Positions 1-8,516 of a DNA stretch of 64,000 bases are shown piece by piece. Each line of letters begins with the position of its first letter. Positions within the stretch are counted from its first letter, which is position 1. Location of the stretch: positions 310,001 through 374,000 of the forward strand of contig NZ_JNXE01000005.1 in the NCBI RefSeq assembly GCF_000716605.1. The letters run 5' to 3'. Position numbers and translations under genes: made by a program. Source of the stretch: Streptomyces sp. NRRL F-525. GTDB lineage: Bacteria > Actinomycetota > Actinomycetes > Streptomycetales > Streptomycetaceae. The notes under the pieces are model-generated. The model saw only the letters and a list, made by a program, of their open reading frames with translations. It had not been told where the DNA came from and did no database searches.

Positions 1-375
1 CACAAGCCGAAGTTCCTGATCGCCGCCCACCCCACCCGCGGTGTGGACGTCGGCGCGCAGGCCGCGATCTGGGACCAGATCCGCGAGGCCCGCCGCGAGG
101 GCCTGGCCGTGCTGCTCATCTCCGCCGACCTGGACGAGCTGATCGGCCTGTCGGACACCCTGCGCGTGATCTACGACGGCAGGCTGGTCGCCGACGCCGA
201 CCCGGCCACCGTCACCCCCGAGGAACTCGGCTCGGCCATGACCGGCGCCGCCTCCGGTCACCTCGAACACGTCGAGGAAGAAGCGGACGGCGCGGAGAGC
301 ACCGTAGAAAACGGCGCGGACAGCACCGTAGAAGACGCGGACGACACCGCCGCCCCGGAGGACGAGGCCCGATGA
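1..375 (+). CDS. Nucleoside/simple-sugar ABC transporter ATPase, C-terminal fragment (5' end outside window)
   Basis: Only the last ~124 codons are in the window; the reading frame is open from base 1. The visible part has the end of a second ABC ATPase domain: a D-loop-like PTRGVDVGAQ, then LLISADLDELIGLSD, the H/switch region with Ser-Ala replacing the usual His, as in RbsA/BMP-type two-domain ATPases. A Glu/Asp-rich low-complexity tail of ~40 residues follows and is unlikely to be catalytic. The stop overlaps the next ATG (ATGA), so it is translationally coupled to two permeases. Family knowledge and context (cdd, deoA downstream) indicate it powers nucleoside import. Confidence 0.88.
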   Translation, partial: HKPKFLIAAHPTRGVDVGAQAAIWDQIREARREGLAVLLISADLDELIGLSDTLRVIYDGRLVADADPATVTPEELGSAMTGAASGHLEHVEEEADGAESTVENGADSTVEDADDTAAPEDEAR

Positions 376-1499
376 AGAAGTTCGACAAGGAGCGCGTGCT
401 CCTCGCCGTGGCCGGACCGGTCATGGCGCTGGTCGCCGCGATCCTGCTGACCTCGGTCGTGCTGCTCGCCTCGGGCAAGAACCCGATCGAGCCGTACAAC
501 CTGATGCTCCAGCAGATCGGGTACTCCGACGTCCAGGTGCTGATCATCAACCAGGCGTCGATGTACTACATCGCCGCCCTGGCGGTCGCCCTCGGCTTCC
601 GGATGAACCTGTTCAACATCGGCGTCGACGGCCAGTACCGCCTCGGCGCCGTGATGACCGCGGTCGTCGGCGCGCACGTGGGCCTGCCGGCCGTGCTCCA
701 GGTGCCGCTGCTGCTCCTGGTCGCGATCCTCACCGGCGCCTTCTGGGCCGGGATCGCGGGTGTCCTCAAGGTCACCCGCGGGGTCAGCGAGGTCGTCGCG
801 ACGATCATGCTGAACGCGATCGCCACCAGCCTGATCCTCTACCTCACGCAGACCAACACGTGGGGCGTGCAGGTCGGCAACAACATGACGACCGGCATCA
901 TGAAGAAGTCCGGCTGGATCCCGGGCATCGACCTGGGCTCGGACGTCGGCGAGATCTACGGCCTGGTCTTCCTCGCCGTGATCATGGGCGTCCTGTACTG
1001 GCTCGTCCTCAACCGCACCCGCTTCGGCTTCGACCTGCGCGCCACCGGCGAGTCCGAGTCGGCCGCCGCGGCCTCCGGCGTCGACGCCAAGCGCATGACC
1101 CTCACCGCGATGCTGATCTCCGGCGGTGTCGCGGGCCTCGCCGGTCTGCCGCTGCTGCTCGGCGACAGCCACACCTACAGCCTCACCTTCCCCGAGGGCC
1201 TGGGCTTCACCGCCATCGGCATCGCCCTCCTCGGCCGCAACAACCCGGGCGGCATCGCCCTCGCGGCCCTCCTGTGGGCCTTCCTCGACAAGGCGTCCCC
1301 CGCCCTGGACTACGCGACCCCGGTCGCGTACCAGAAGGAGATCGCCACGATCATGCAGGGCCTGATCGTCTTCGCGGTCGTCATCTCGTACGAGGTCGTC
1401 CGCACCTGGGGCCTGCGCCGCCAGCAGAAGCGCGTCGGCGAGGAACTCGCCGCGGCCGCCCGCAACAACTCCGAGAAGAAGGAGGTGGCGGCCCGATGA
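372..1499 (+). CDS. Nucleoside ABC transporter permease 1 (BMP/YufP type)
   Basis: A 375-residue polytopic membrane protein of the branched-chain/ribose permease superfamily (BPD_transp_2). It begins with one TM segment (about residues 10-30), then GFRMNLFNIGVDGQYRLGA, the signature of the nucleoside permease pair, and a cytoplasmic coupling segment around FDLRATGESESAAAASGV. The ATG overlaps the ATPase stop by 4 bases and its own stop overlaps the next ATG, so all three are co-translated. Length fits the first, longer permease of the pair. Substrate assignment to nucleosides is inferred from family and from cdd and deoA in the same operon. Confidence 0.88.
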   Translation: MKKFDKERVLLAVAGPVMALVAAILLTSVVLLASGKNPIEPYNLMLQQIGYSDVQVLIINQASMYYIAALAVALGFRMNLFNIGVDGQYRLGAVMTAVVGAHVGLPAVLQVPLLLLVAILTGAFWAGIAGVLKVTRGVSEVVATIMLNAIATSLILYLTQTNTWGVQVGNNMTTGIMKKSGWIPGIDLGSDVGEIYGLVFLAVIMGVLYWLVLNRTRFGFDLRATGESESAAAASGVDAKRMTLTAMLISGGVAGLAGLPLLLGDSHTYSLTFPEGLGFTAIGIALLGRNNPGGIALAALLWAFLDKASPALDYATPVAYQKEIATIMQGLIVFAVVISYEVVRTWGLRRQQKRVGEELAAAARNNSEKKEVAAR

Positions 1500-2758
1500 G
1501 TACCGCGACCATCGCCAAGCCGCAGGCGCAGCAGCCCGGCAAGGGCGGCCGCCGTTTCTCGCTCCCCGTGCTCCTGCTGATCATCGCGGGCGCCCTGATC
1601 CTCACCTCGCTGGTCCGCGTGATCACCGGCGCGGACGGCATCACGTCCACCGGCCAGATGTCCACGGCCCTGCGCGCGGCGGTGCCGATCGGCCTCGCCG
1701 GTCTCGGCGGCCTCTGGGCCGAGCGCGCGGGCGTCGTCAACATCGGCCTCGAAGGCATGATGATCCTCGGCACCTGGTTCGGCGCCTGGGCGGGTTACCA
1801 GTGGGGCCCGTGGGTCGGCATCGTCTTCGGCATCATCGGCGGCTGCCTCGGCGCGCTGCTGCACGCGATCGCCACGGTGACGTTCAACGTCAACCACATC
1901 GTCTCCGGTGTCGCCATCAACATCCTGGCGCTCGGCACCACCCGCTATCTGTCGAAGTTCACCTTCGCCAACACCGAGCAGGGCTCCGCCAAGCAGTCCC
2001 CGCCGATCGACTCGCTCGGCACCTTCGACATCCCGGGCCTGTCCACCTGGCTGGACAAGCTCAACGAGAAGCACTGGTTCCTGCTCTCGGACATCGCGGG
2101 CCTGATCGGCGGTCTGATCACCGACCTCTCCCCGCTCACGGTCATCGCGGTGGCCCTCGTCCCCGTCACCTGGTGGGTCCTGTGGCGCACGGCCTTCGGC
2201 CTGCGCCTGCGCTCCTGCGGTGAGAACCCGGTGGCCGCCGAGTCGTTGGGCGTCAACGTCTACAAGTACAAGTACATCGCCGTGATCATCTCCGGCGGCT
2301 TCGCCGGTCTCGGCGGCGCCTTCCTGTCGATCGTCGCGTCCAACGTCTACCTCGACGGCCAGACCGGCGGCCGCGGCTACATCGGCCTCGCCTCGATGAT
2401 CTTCGGCAACTGGATGCCGGGCGGACTCGCCCTGGGCGCGGGCCTGTTCGGCTACACCGACAGCCTCAACCTGCGCGGCGGTTCCACCAACGTGCACGCC
2501 CTGATCCTGCTGATCGGCTTCCTGCTGGTCGCGGGCGTCGCCTACCTGGTCTGGAAGAAGCGGTACGTCCCGGCCGGCATCACCGCCGTCGTCGCGGCCC
2601 TGATGTTCGTCTGGTACGCCACCACGGACGACGTCCCGACCCAACTCGTCGGCGCCAGCCCCTACATCGTCACCCTGCTGGTGCTCTCGCTCTCCGCGCA
2701 GCACCTGCGGATGCCGAAGGCGGACGGCCTGCCGTACCGGAAGGGACAGGGCAAGTGA
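1496..2758 (+). CDS. Nucleoside ABC transporter permease 2 (YufQ type)
   Basis: A 420-residue membrane protein, second permease of the heterodimeric nucleoside importer. It has the GLWAERAGVVNIGLEGMMI signature typical of this subunit and the coupling motif LRSCGENPVAAESLGV. Several hydrophobic segments follow, with two extra at the C terminus (about 350-410), making it longer than the ~310-residue family norm. The start ATG was chosen because it overlaps the preceding stop (ATGA). Its stop overlaps the GTG of cdd, so transport and deamination are translationally coupled. Confidence 0.87.
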   Translation: MSTATIAKPQAQQPGKGGRRFSLPVLLLIIAGALILTSLVRVITGADGITSTGQMSTALRAAVPIGLAGLGGLWAERAGVVNIGLEGMMILGTWFGAWAGYQWGPWVGIVFGIIGGCLGALLHAIATVTFNVNHIVSGVAINILALGTTRYLSKFTFANTEQGSAKQSPPIDSLGTFDIPGLSTWLDKLNEKHWFLLSDIAGLIGGLITDLSPLTVIAVALVPVTWWVLWRTAFGLRLRSCGENPVAAESLGVNVYKYKYIAVIISGGFAGLGGAFLSIVASNVYLDGQTGGRGYIGLASMIFGNWMPGGLALGAGLFGYTDSLNLRGGSTNVHALILLIGFLLVAGVAYLVWKKRYVPAGITAVVAALMFVWYATTDDVPTQLVGASPYIVTLLVLSLSAQHLRMPKADGLPYRKGQGK

Positions 2759-3165
2759 CCTCGCCCGCCGCCGAGTTGGCCGTCGACTGGGACGAACTGC
2801 GCGCCGAGGCGCGGGAGGCGATGTCCCACGCGTACGCGCCGTACTCGGGCTATCCCGTAGGGGTCGCCGCCCGGGTCGACGACGGCCGCACGGTCTCCGG
2901 CTGCAACGTGGAGAACGCGTCCTACGGCCTCGGCCTGTGCGCCGAGTGCGGGCTGGTCTCCAACCTCCAGCGCACCGGCGGCGGCCGCCTGACCCACTTC
3001 ACGTGCGTCGACGGCAAGGGCGACATCCTCGTCCCGTGCGGCCGCTGCCGCCAGCTGCTGTACGAGTTCGGCGGCCCCGGTCTGCTGGTGGAGACACCGG
3101 CGGGCATCCTGCCGCTCTCGGAGATGCTCCCGCAGGCCTTCGGGCCGGACCATCTCACCAGGTAA
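2755..3165 (+). CDS. cdd: Cytidine deaminase
   Basis: 136 residues, the normal size of the homotetrameric zinc cytidine deaminase that converts (deoxy)cytidine to (deoxy)uridine. The zinc site is visible: the CNVENASYGLGLCAE block, with Cys in place of the His of dimeric enzymes and the catalytic Glu after it, and PCGRCRQLL with two more Cys ligands. Start is GTG overlapping the permease stop (GTGA). As the fourth gene of the nucleoside import operon it acts on imported cytidine before deoA. A strong hairpin follows the stop. Confidence 0.95.
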   Translation: MTSPAAELAVDWDELRAEAREAMSHAYAPYSGYPVGVAARVDDGRTVSGCNVENASYGLGLCAECGLVSNLQRTGGGRLTHFTCVDGKGDILVPCGRCRQLLYEFGGPGLLVETPAGILPLSEMLPQAFGPDHLTR

Positions 3166-3173
3166 CTCCCGTA

Positions 3174-3212
3174 CGGCCCCGCCGAGTCGGTCCATCCCCC
3201 TCGGCGGGGCCG
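3174..3212 (+). terminator. Hairpin between cdd and deoA (terminator or attenuator)
   Basis: Left arm CGGCCCCGCCGAG (3174-3186) pairs perfectly with right arm CTCGGCGGGGCCG (3200-3212) around a 13-base loop, followed by CACATTTT. It lies just 35 bases before the deoA start, so it could limit read-through into deoA. Confidence 0.75.
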
Positions 3213-3247
3213 CACATTTTCTGAACGTTCGGAAGGAAAGCCAAGCC

Positions 3248-4540
3248 ATGGCGCAAGTCTCGATGGACGCCATCTCCGTCATCCGCACCAAGCGGGACCG
3301 CGGCGAGTTGAGCGACGAGCAGATCGACTGGGTCATCGACGCGTACACCCGCGGGGACGTGGCCGACTACCAGATGGCCGCCCTCAACATGGCGATCCTC
3401 CTCAACGGCATGAACCGCCGCGAGATCGCCACCTGGACCGCCGCGATGATCGCCTCCGGCGAGCGCATGGACTTCTCGTCCCTGTCCCGCCCGACGGCCG
3501 ACAAGCACTCGACGGGCGGCGTCGGCGACAAGATCACGCTCCCCCTGGCCCCGCTGGTCGCGGCCTGCGGCGCGGCCGTCCCCCAGCTCTCCGGCCGGGG
3601 CCTCGGCCACACCGGCGGCACCCTCGACAAGCTGGAGTCCATCCCCGGCTGGCGCGCGCTGCTCTCGAACGAGGAGATGCTGTCCGTACTGGACACGACC
3701 GGCGCGGTGATCTGCGCGGCGGGCGACGGCCTGGCCCCCGCGGACAAGAAGCTGTACGCGCTGCGTGACGTGACGGGGACAGTGGAGGCAATCCCGCTGA
3801 TCGCCTCCTCGATCATGTCGAAGAAGATCGCCGAGGGCACGGGCTCCCTGGTCCTGGACGTGAAGGTCGGCACGGGCGCGTTCATGAAGACGATCGAGGA
3901 CGCGCGTGAACTGGCGTCCACGATGGTGGGGTTGGGCACGGACCACGGCGTGAAGACGGTGGCCCTGCTGACGGACATGTCGACCCCGCTGGGCCTGACG
4001 GCGGGCAACGCGCTGGAGGTCCGGGAGTCGGTGGAGGTCCTGGCAGGCGGAGGCCCCTCGGACGTCGTAGAACTGACGATCGCGTTGGCCCGGGAGATGC
4101 TCGACGCGGCTGGAGTGAAGGACGCCGACCCGGCGAAGGCCCTGGCCGACGGTTCCGCGATGGACGTCTGGCGCCGGATGATCGCGGCCCAGGGCGGCGA
4201 CCCGGACGCGGAGCTGCCGGTGGCGCGCGAACAGCACGTGGTGACGGCGTCGACGTCCGGCATCCTCACCCGCCTCGACGCCTACGACATCGGCATCGCG
4301 GCCTGGCGCCTCGGCGCGGGCCGCGCCCGCAAGGAGGACCCGGTCCAGGCAGGCGCGGGCGTGGAGATGCACGCCAAGCCGGGCGACACGGTGACCGCGG
4401 GCCAGCCCTTGCTGACCCTGCACACGGACACGCCGGAGCGCTTCGAGTACGCCCTGGAGGCGGTGCAGGGGTCGTACGACATCGGCGCGGAGGGGACTAA
4501 GTTCACTGCTTCGCCGGTGGTGCTGGAGCGCATCGCCTGA
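3248..4540 (+). CDS. deoA: Thymidine (pyrimidine-nucleoside) phosphorylase
   Basis: 430 residues, typical for this family. It phosphorolyses thymidine/deoxyuridine to base and deoxyribose 1-phosphate. The phosphate-binding signature KHSTGGVGDK and GRGLGHTGGTLDKLESIPG are present, followed by the DVKVGTGAFMK block and a C-terminal domain ending VLERIA. The ATG has a good Shine-Dalgarno (GGAAGGAAAG, 3230-3239). It is the last gene of the nucleoside import operon and feeds deoxyribose phosphate to the deoC branch. The promoter for read-through lies left of the window; the intervening hairpin may modulate expression. Confidence 0.95.
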   Translation: MAQVSMDAISVIRTKRDRGELSDEQIDWVIDAYTRGDVADYQMAALNMAILLNGMNRREIATWTAAMIASGERMDFSSLSRPTADKHSTGGVGDKITLPLAPLVAACGAAVPQLSGRGLGHTGGTLDKLESIPGWRALLSNEEMLSVLDTTGAVICAAGDGLAPADKKLYALRDVTGTVEAIPLIASSIMSKKIAEGTGSLVLDVKVGTGAFMKTIEDARELASTMVGLGTDHGVKTVALLTDMSTPLGLTAGNALEVRESVEVLAGGGPSDVVELTIALAREMLDAAGVKDADPAKALADGSAMDVWRRMIAAQGGDPDAELPVAREQHVVTASTSGILTRLDAYDIGIAAWRLGAGRARKEDPVQAGAGVEMHAKPGDTVTAGQPLLTLHTDTPERFEYALEAVQGSYDIGAEGTKFTASPVVLERIA

Positions 4541-4569
4541 TCGGTAGTTGGTAGTTGGTAGTTGGGGGA

Positions 4570-4596
4570 GGGGCCGGACCTTCGGGTTCCGGCCCC
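4570..4596 (+). terminator. Terminator after deoA
   Basis: GGGGCCGGA (4570-4578) and TCCGGCCCC (4588-4596) form a perfect 9-bp stem with a 9-base loop, followed by TTTCGCTTT. It is preceded by a short tandem GGTAGTT repeat (4542-4564). Confidence 0.75.
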
Positions 4597-4654
4597 TTTC
4601 GCTTTGCCTGAGGACAGCGGGCTGGGCAGGTCAACTCCGGCCCGGCTTGCCCAC

Positions 4655-4686
4655 CTAGGGGCGCGGGGAACTGCGCGACCAGCCAC
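4655..4686 (+). repeat. Dispersed repeat copy 1 (GCGCGGGGAACTGCGCG family)
   Basis: Matches the family core GGGGCGCGGGGAACTGCGCG followed by ACCAGCC. Lies between the convergent deoA and AEC-carrier genes. Confidence 0.85.
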
Positions 4687-4716
4687 AACGCACCGGCAGA
4701 CAAACAACGACCGAAC

Positions 4717-5637
4717 CTACCCAAGCAGCGCAGCAATCCCCACCAACACCGGCACCGACAACACCGTGGACAGCAGAATCGAGTCCCGAGCCAACCCCTC
4801 ACCCACCTGATACCGACTCGCGTACGTGTACAGATTCTGCGCGGCAGGCAACGCCGAGGTCACCACCACGTCGAGCAACCCCGCCCCATGAATCCCGAAC
4901 ACCCCCACAGCCAACACCCACGCAACCACCGGCTGCCCCACCGACTTCAGCGCAACCGACAACAACACCGGCCACCGCTCAACGCCCCGCGCAGGAACCG
5001 AACTGCCCCGCAACGAAATCCCGAACCCGATCAACACCGCCGGCACAGCCATGTTCCCGATCAACGTGAGCGGATCCATCACCGGCCCCGGAACATGAAC
5101 CCCGGCCCCCGCAACCGCGACCCCCGCAAGCGACCCCACCGCGACCGGATTCCGCAGCGGCGTCAGCAGCCGAAGCCACAACGGCCCCTTCTCACCCGCC
5201 CCCGACAGATCGAGGACCGTCAACGCGAGCGGGCTCACCACCACGAGCTGGAACAACATCACCGGCGCCACGAGCGAGGCATTGCCCAGGACGTACACCG
5301 AGATCGGGATCCCGAGGTTGCCGGAGTTCACGTAACTGGAACAGAGCGCCCCGATCGTCGTACGGCCGACACCCCAGCCCCGTACGACCCCCACCGCCAC
5401 GAACACCCCCGCCACCGCCGCCGTGCTGAGCACCGTCACCAGCAGCCCGCTGGAGAAGATCACCGACAGGTCGGCCCGCGCGAGGGTCGTGAACAGCAGG
5501 GCCGGGGACGCGACATTGAAGGCCAGCTTGGTCAGGACGTCCCGCCCGTGTTCGCCGAGGGACCCGCGCAGCCCGAGCAGATAGCCGACCGCGATGACCA
5601 CACCGATGACCGCGAACCCGGTCAGAACCCCCTGCAC
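4717..5637 (-). CDS. AEC-family (auxin efflux carrier-like) permease
   Basis: About 306 residues with roughly ten hydrophobic segments in two bundles, the pattern of the AEC/bile-acid-like carrier family exporting or importing small organic acids. Visible blocks include SSYVNSGNLGIPISVYVLGN, a family hallmark with the TM crossover Asn/Gly, and FGISLRG. The GTG start at 5637 was chosen over an upstream ATG at 5718 because the extension is Arg-rich and a GAGGGGG Shine-Dalgarno lies just before the GTG. Substrate unknown. It is convergent with deoA and stands alone. Confidence 0.8.
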   Translation of the reverse strand: MQGVLTGFAVIGVVIAVGYLLGLRGSLGEHGRDVLTKLAFNVASPALLFTTLARADLSVIFSSGLLVTVLSTAAVAGVFVAVGVVRGWGVGRTTIGALCSSYVNSGNLGIPISVYVLGNASLVAPVMLFQLVVVSPLALTVLDLSGAGEKGPLWLRLLTPLRNPVAVGSLAGVAVAGAGVHVPGPVMDPLTLIGNMAVPAVLIGFGISLRGSSVPARGVERWPVLLSVALKSVGQPVVAWVLAVGVFGIHGAGLLDVVVTSALPAAQNLYTYASRYQVGEGLARDSILLSTVLSVPVLVGIAALLG

Positions 5638-5737
5638 GGCACCCCCTCGGCGGCGATGTCGGCGCGCGCGAGGGCGTCGGGTATCCAGGGCGGGGCTGAT
5701 CCGTGGGGCATACAGCAAACCTAGGCGGTCGCCCCCG

Positions 5738-6130
5738 ATGAGTTACGACCGCCCACCCGGTCTACCGATCGTGGACGCCAAGACACCCGCTGTACTCGTG
5801 CCGGCCCGCCCCGTCACCCGTGACGAGGTGGCGGGGCTGTGCGCCGAGGTACGGGCGCTGCTGGAGGCGACGCCCGGTGCCGGTGTGGTCCTGGTCGAGA
5901 TCGTGGGACCAGGACCACCGGGGCTCGGTACCGTCGACCTCCTGGCCCGGCTGCACCTCACCGCCCGGCGGACCGGGGGCGGCCGGATCAGACTGCGCGA
6001 CCCCGCCCCCGCGCTACGCGCCCTCCTCGACCTCGTCGGACTCCGCTTCGAGGTGGAGGGGCAGGTCGAACAGCGGGAACCAGCGCTTGGTGTCCAGGAA
6101 GAAGTGGAACCCGGTGAGCCCGCCGTCTGA
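5738..6130 (+). CDS. STAS-domain-like protein (anti-sigma antagonist type)
   Basis: About 130 residues resembling small Streptomyces STAS proteins: VVLVEIVGPGPPGLGTVDLLARLHLTARRTG fits the beta-alpha core, and ALRALLDLVGL matches the last helix, but the central DSSG phospho-Ser loop is not clear (GPPGLGTVD). It could be a degenerate antagonist or an adaptor. The ATG at 5738 lacks an obvious Shine-Dalgarno; GTG 5771 is an alternative. Its last 117 bases overlap, tail to tail, the coding end of the ECF sigma factor on the other strand. Confidence 0.55.
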   Translation: MSYDRPPGLPIVDAKTPAVLVPARPVTRDEVAGLCAEVRALLEATPGAGVVLVEIVGPGPPGLGTVDLLARLHLTARRTGGGRIRLRDPAPALRALLDLVGLRFEVEGQVEQREPALGVQEEVEPGEPAV

Positions 6131-7030
6131 GATCTCCAGGATCTGGACCGCCCAGGGGCTGAAGCCGCCGGTGTCCGGGTCCGGCTTGTACTGGGCGAAG
6201 CCCGGCAGGCCGTTCACCTGCACCGGGATCAGGCGGGAGCCCTCGCAGGCGGAACCGATCGTCGTCATGAAGCCCGTGATGTCGTCGTGGCCGGTCAGCC
6301 ACAGGTCGAACGGCGGCATCGTCATGATGGCGTCCTCGTGCAGCAGCGCGGTGAGCGCGGCCATGTCGTAGCCCTCGAAGGCGGCGACGTAGCGCTCGAG
6401 GAGCTTGCGCTGCTCCTCGTCGAGCGGGTCCGAGACGGCGGCGTCGGCCGCCTTGTCGTCCCGCTCGGCGAGGGTCGCCCGGGCCCGCTGCAAAGCGCTG
6501 TTGACCGACGCGACGGAGGTGTCGAGGAGCTCGGCCACCTCGTTGGCCCGCCAGGCCAGCACCTCGCGGAGGATCAGCACCGCCCTTTGCTTGGGCGGGA
6601 GTTGCTGCAGGGCGGCCATGAACGCGAGCCGTACGGATTCCTTGGCCACGGCCGCCTCCGCGGGGTCTGCGACGGTCGGCAGCACGCGCGCGTCCGGTAT
6701 CGGTTCGAGCCAGGTGTTGTCCGCGCGGGGCGACAGCGCGGCCTGCGCGAGCGGGGTGGAGTCGCTGAGGTCGACGGGCCGCGCCCGCTTGTTGCCGGCG
6801 GACAGCATGTCCAGGCAGACGTTCGTGGCGATCCGGTACAGCCAGGACCGCAGGCTCGACCGGCCCTCGAACTTCTCGTAGTTCCGCCAGGCGCGGACCA
6901 TCGTGTCCTGCACCGCGTCCTCGGCCTCGAAGGAGGAGCCGAGCATGCGGTAGCAGTACCCGGTCAGCTCGACGCGGTGCTTCTCCAGCCTGACGTCGAG
7001 GTCCGTCGTCGTAACAACGCTGTCACTCAT
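6014..7030 (-). CDS. ECF sigma factor with C-terminal SnoaL-like domain
   Basis: 338 residues. Region 2 (VELTGYCYRMLGSSFEAEDAVQDTMVRAWR; RSSLRSWLYRIATNVCLDML) is followed by region 4 (LPPKQRAVLILREVLAWRANEVAELLDTSVASVNSALQRARATL) and a ~110-residue SnoaL/NTF2-like tail ending EVEEGA. This architecture is typical of the TIGR02960/SigG-like ECF group, whose fused tail is thought to control activity in place of a classical anti-sigma factor. ATG 7030 is preferred to an upstream start at 7204 because the extension has no sigma homology. The 3' end overlaps the STAS gene. Confidence 0.85.
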   Translation of the reverse strand: MSDSVVTTTDLDVRLEKHRVELTGYCYRMLGSSFEAEDAVQDTMVRAWRNYEKFEGRSSLRSWLYRIATNVCLDMLSAGNKRARPVDLSDSTPLAQAALSPRADNTWLEPIPDARVLPTVADPAEAAVAKESVRLAFMAALQQLPPKQRAVLILREVLAWRANEVAELLDTSVASVNSALQRARATLAERDDKAADAAVSDPLDEEQRKLLERYVAAFEGYDMAALTALLHEDAIMTMPPFDLWLTGHDDITGFMTTIGSACEGSRLIPVQVNGLPGFAQYKPDPDTGGFSPWAVQILEISDGGLTGFHFFLDTKRWFPLFDLPLHLEAESDEVEEGA

Positions 7031-7169
7031 GGTCTCGCCCACCCACCCCTGTGGCCGTTCTTCCCTTACCCCGCAACGTAGCGCAGCCCACTGACAATGG
7101 CGCGAGGACTGGACGAACGCGCAGGTCAGCGCGATTACAGGTCGCCCGGTATTGGTGAGCCCCCGCCCC

Positions 7170-8453
7170 TCACACAGCCGCCGCCTCAACCCCCCGCCGC
7201 TCAACCCGCGCAGCCCGCGACCCGAGCACAGTGATCGTCACGACACCGGCCACCGCCAGCAACCCGACCCCCACCGTCCCGGCCCAGCCCCCCGCGTGGA
7301 ACGCCATCGCGCCGACCGTGCTGCCGGTGCTGGAGCCGATGTAGTACGCGGACTGGTACAGAGCCGACGCCTGCGCACGCCCCGTCGTGGCCGTCTTGCT
7401 GACCGACGAGGACGCGACCGCGTGCCCCGCGAAGAAGCCGGCCGTGATGAGGACCAGGCCGAGCAGCACCAGGGGGAGTGAATCGGCGAGGGAGACCAGC
7501 AGACCCGCCGCCGTCGTACCGCCCGCCAGGTACAAGGCTCCCCGGCGCCCCAGTCGGCCCACCAGCCGGCCCGCCGTGGACGCCGATACCGTCCCCACCA
7601 GGTACACGAGGAAGATCGAGCCGATGAGGCCCTGGGGGAGGGAGAAGGGGGCCTCGGTGAGGCGGTAGCCGATGACCGTGTAGACGCCGCCGAAGACCGT
7701 CATGAACAGGGCGCCGATCGCGTACAGCCGGCACAGCAGCGGGTTCGCGAGGTGGTCGCGGACCGTGCGGGCCAGGACGCGCGGGCGCAGCGAACCCGGC
7801 GTGAAGTGCCGAGGGGCGGGGAGCAGCAGCCGGAAGGCGACCGCGCAGCCGACCGCGATCACGCCGATCACCCCGACCGCGACCCGCCAGCCCCACTCCT
7901 GCGCGACCCACCCGGTGATGACCCGGCCGCTCATCCCGCCGACGCTGTTGCCCGCCACGAACAGGCCGATCGCCGTGACCAGCGCCTTCGGCCGGACCTC
8001 CTCCGCCAGATACGCCGTCGCCGAGGCCGGCAACCCCGCCAGCGCGGCACCCTGGAGGAACCGCAACGCCACCAACGCCCCCAGCGACGGCGCGAACGGC
8101 ACCACGACCCCGATGCTCACCGCGACCACCAACGACGCCGTCATGACCGTACGACGTCCAAAACGTTCCGACAGCGCGCTCATCGGCAGCACGAACAACG
8201 CGAGCCCACCCGTGGCCGCCGCCACCGTCCAGCTCGCCGCACTCGCCGACACCGCGAAACCGGAGGAGATCAGCGGCAGCAGCGCCTGCGTGGAGTAGAG
8301 GAGCGCGAAGGTCGCCACGCCCGCGAGGAACAGCGCGAAGCTCATACGGCGATAGCCGGGACCACCCGGCGTCAGCCGTGAGTCGGACTCGGAGTCGGGG
8401 ACAGGGAGGCTGGCGGCCACGACCGTGGACGCCCCGGTATCGGCGGAAGGCAT
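7170..8453 (-). CDS. MFS transporter (YnfM/AraJ-like efflux)
   Basis: 427 residues with about 12 hydrophobic segments. The loop 2-3 motif appears as LSERFGRRTVMTAS; VGGMSGRVITGWVAQEWGWRVAVG fits segments 4-6 of drug-efflux MFS members. The C terminus is short and basic. It is transcribed away from a LysR regulator across a 63-base gap, so the pump is probably controlled by it. Substrate unknown. Confidence 0.85.
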   Translation of the reverse strand: MPSADTGASTVVAASLPVPDSESDSRLTPGGPGYRRMSFALFLAGVATFALLYSTQALLPLISSGFAVSASAASWTVAAATGGLALFVLPMSALSERFGRRTVMTASLVVAVSIGVVVPFAPSLGALVALRFLQGAALAGLPASATAYLAEEVRPKALVTAIGLFVAGNSVGGMSGRVITGWVAQEWGWRVAVGVIGVIAVGCAVAFRLLLPAPRHFTPGSLRPRVLARTVRDHLANPLLCRLYAIGALFMTVFGGVYTVIGYRLTEAPFSLPQGLIGSIFLVYLVGTVSASTAGRLVGRLGRRGALYLAGGTTAAGLLVSLADSLPLVLLGLVLITAGFFAGHAVASSSVSKTATTGRAQASALYQSAYYIGSSTGSTVGAMAFHAGGWAGTVGVGLLAVAGVVTITVLGSRAARVERRGVEAAAV

Positions 8454-8516
8454 GCTTCGACGCTACGTACGCGCCCGCTCATCCGTCCAATGCACGGAAA
8501 CGCCATAATCGTTCCC
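8454..8516. promoter_or_regulatory. Divergent MFS/LysR promoter region
   Basis: Only 63 bases separate the two divergent starts, so promoters must overlap and a LysR-type operator is expected here. I see no perfect palindrome; TTCGACGCTACG lies next to the MFS side. Confidence 0.45.
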
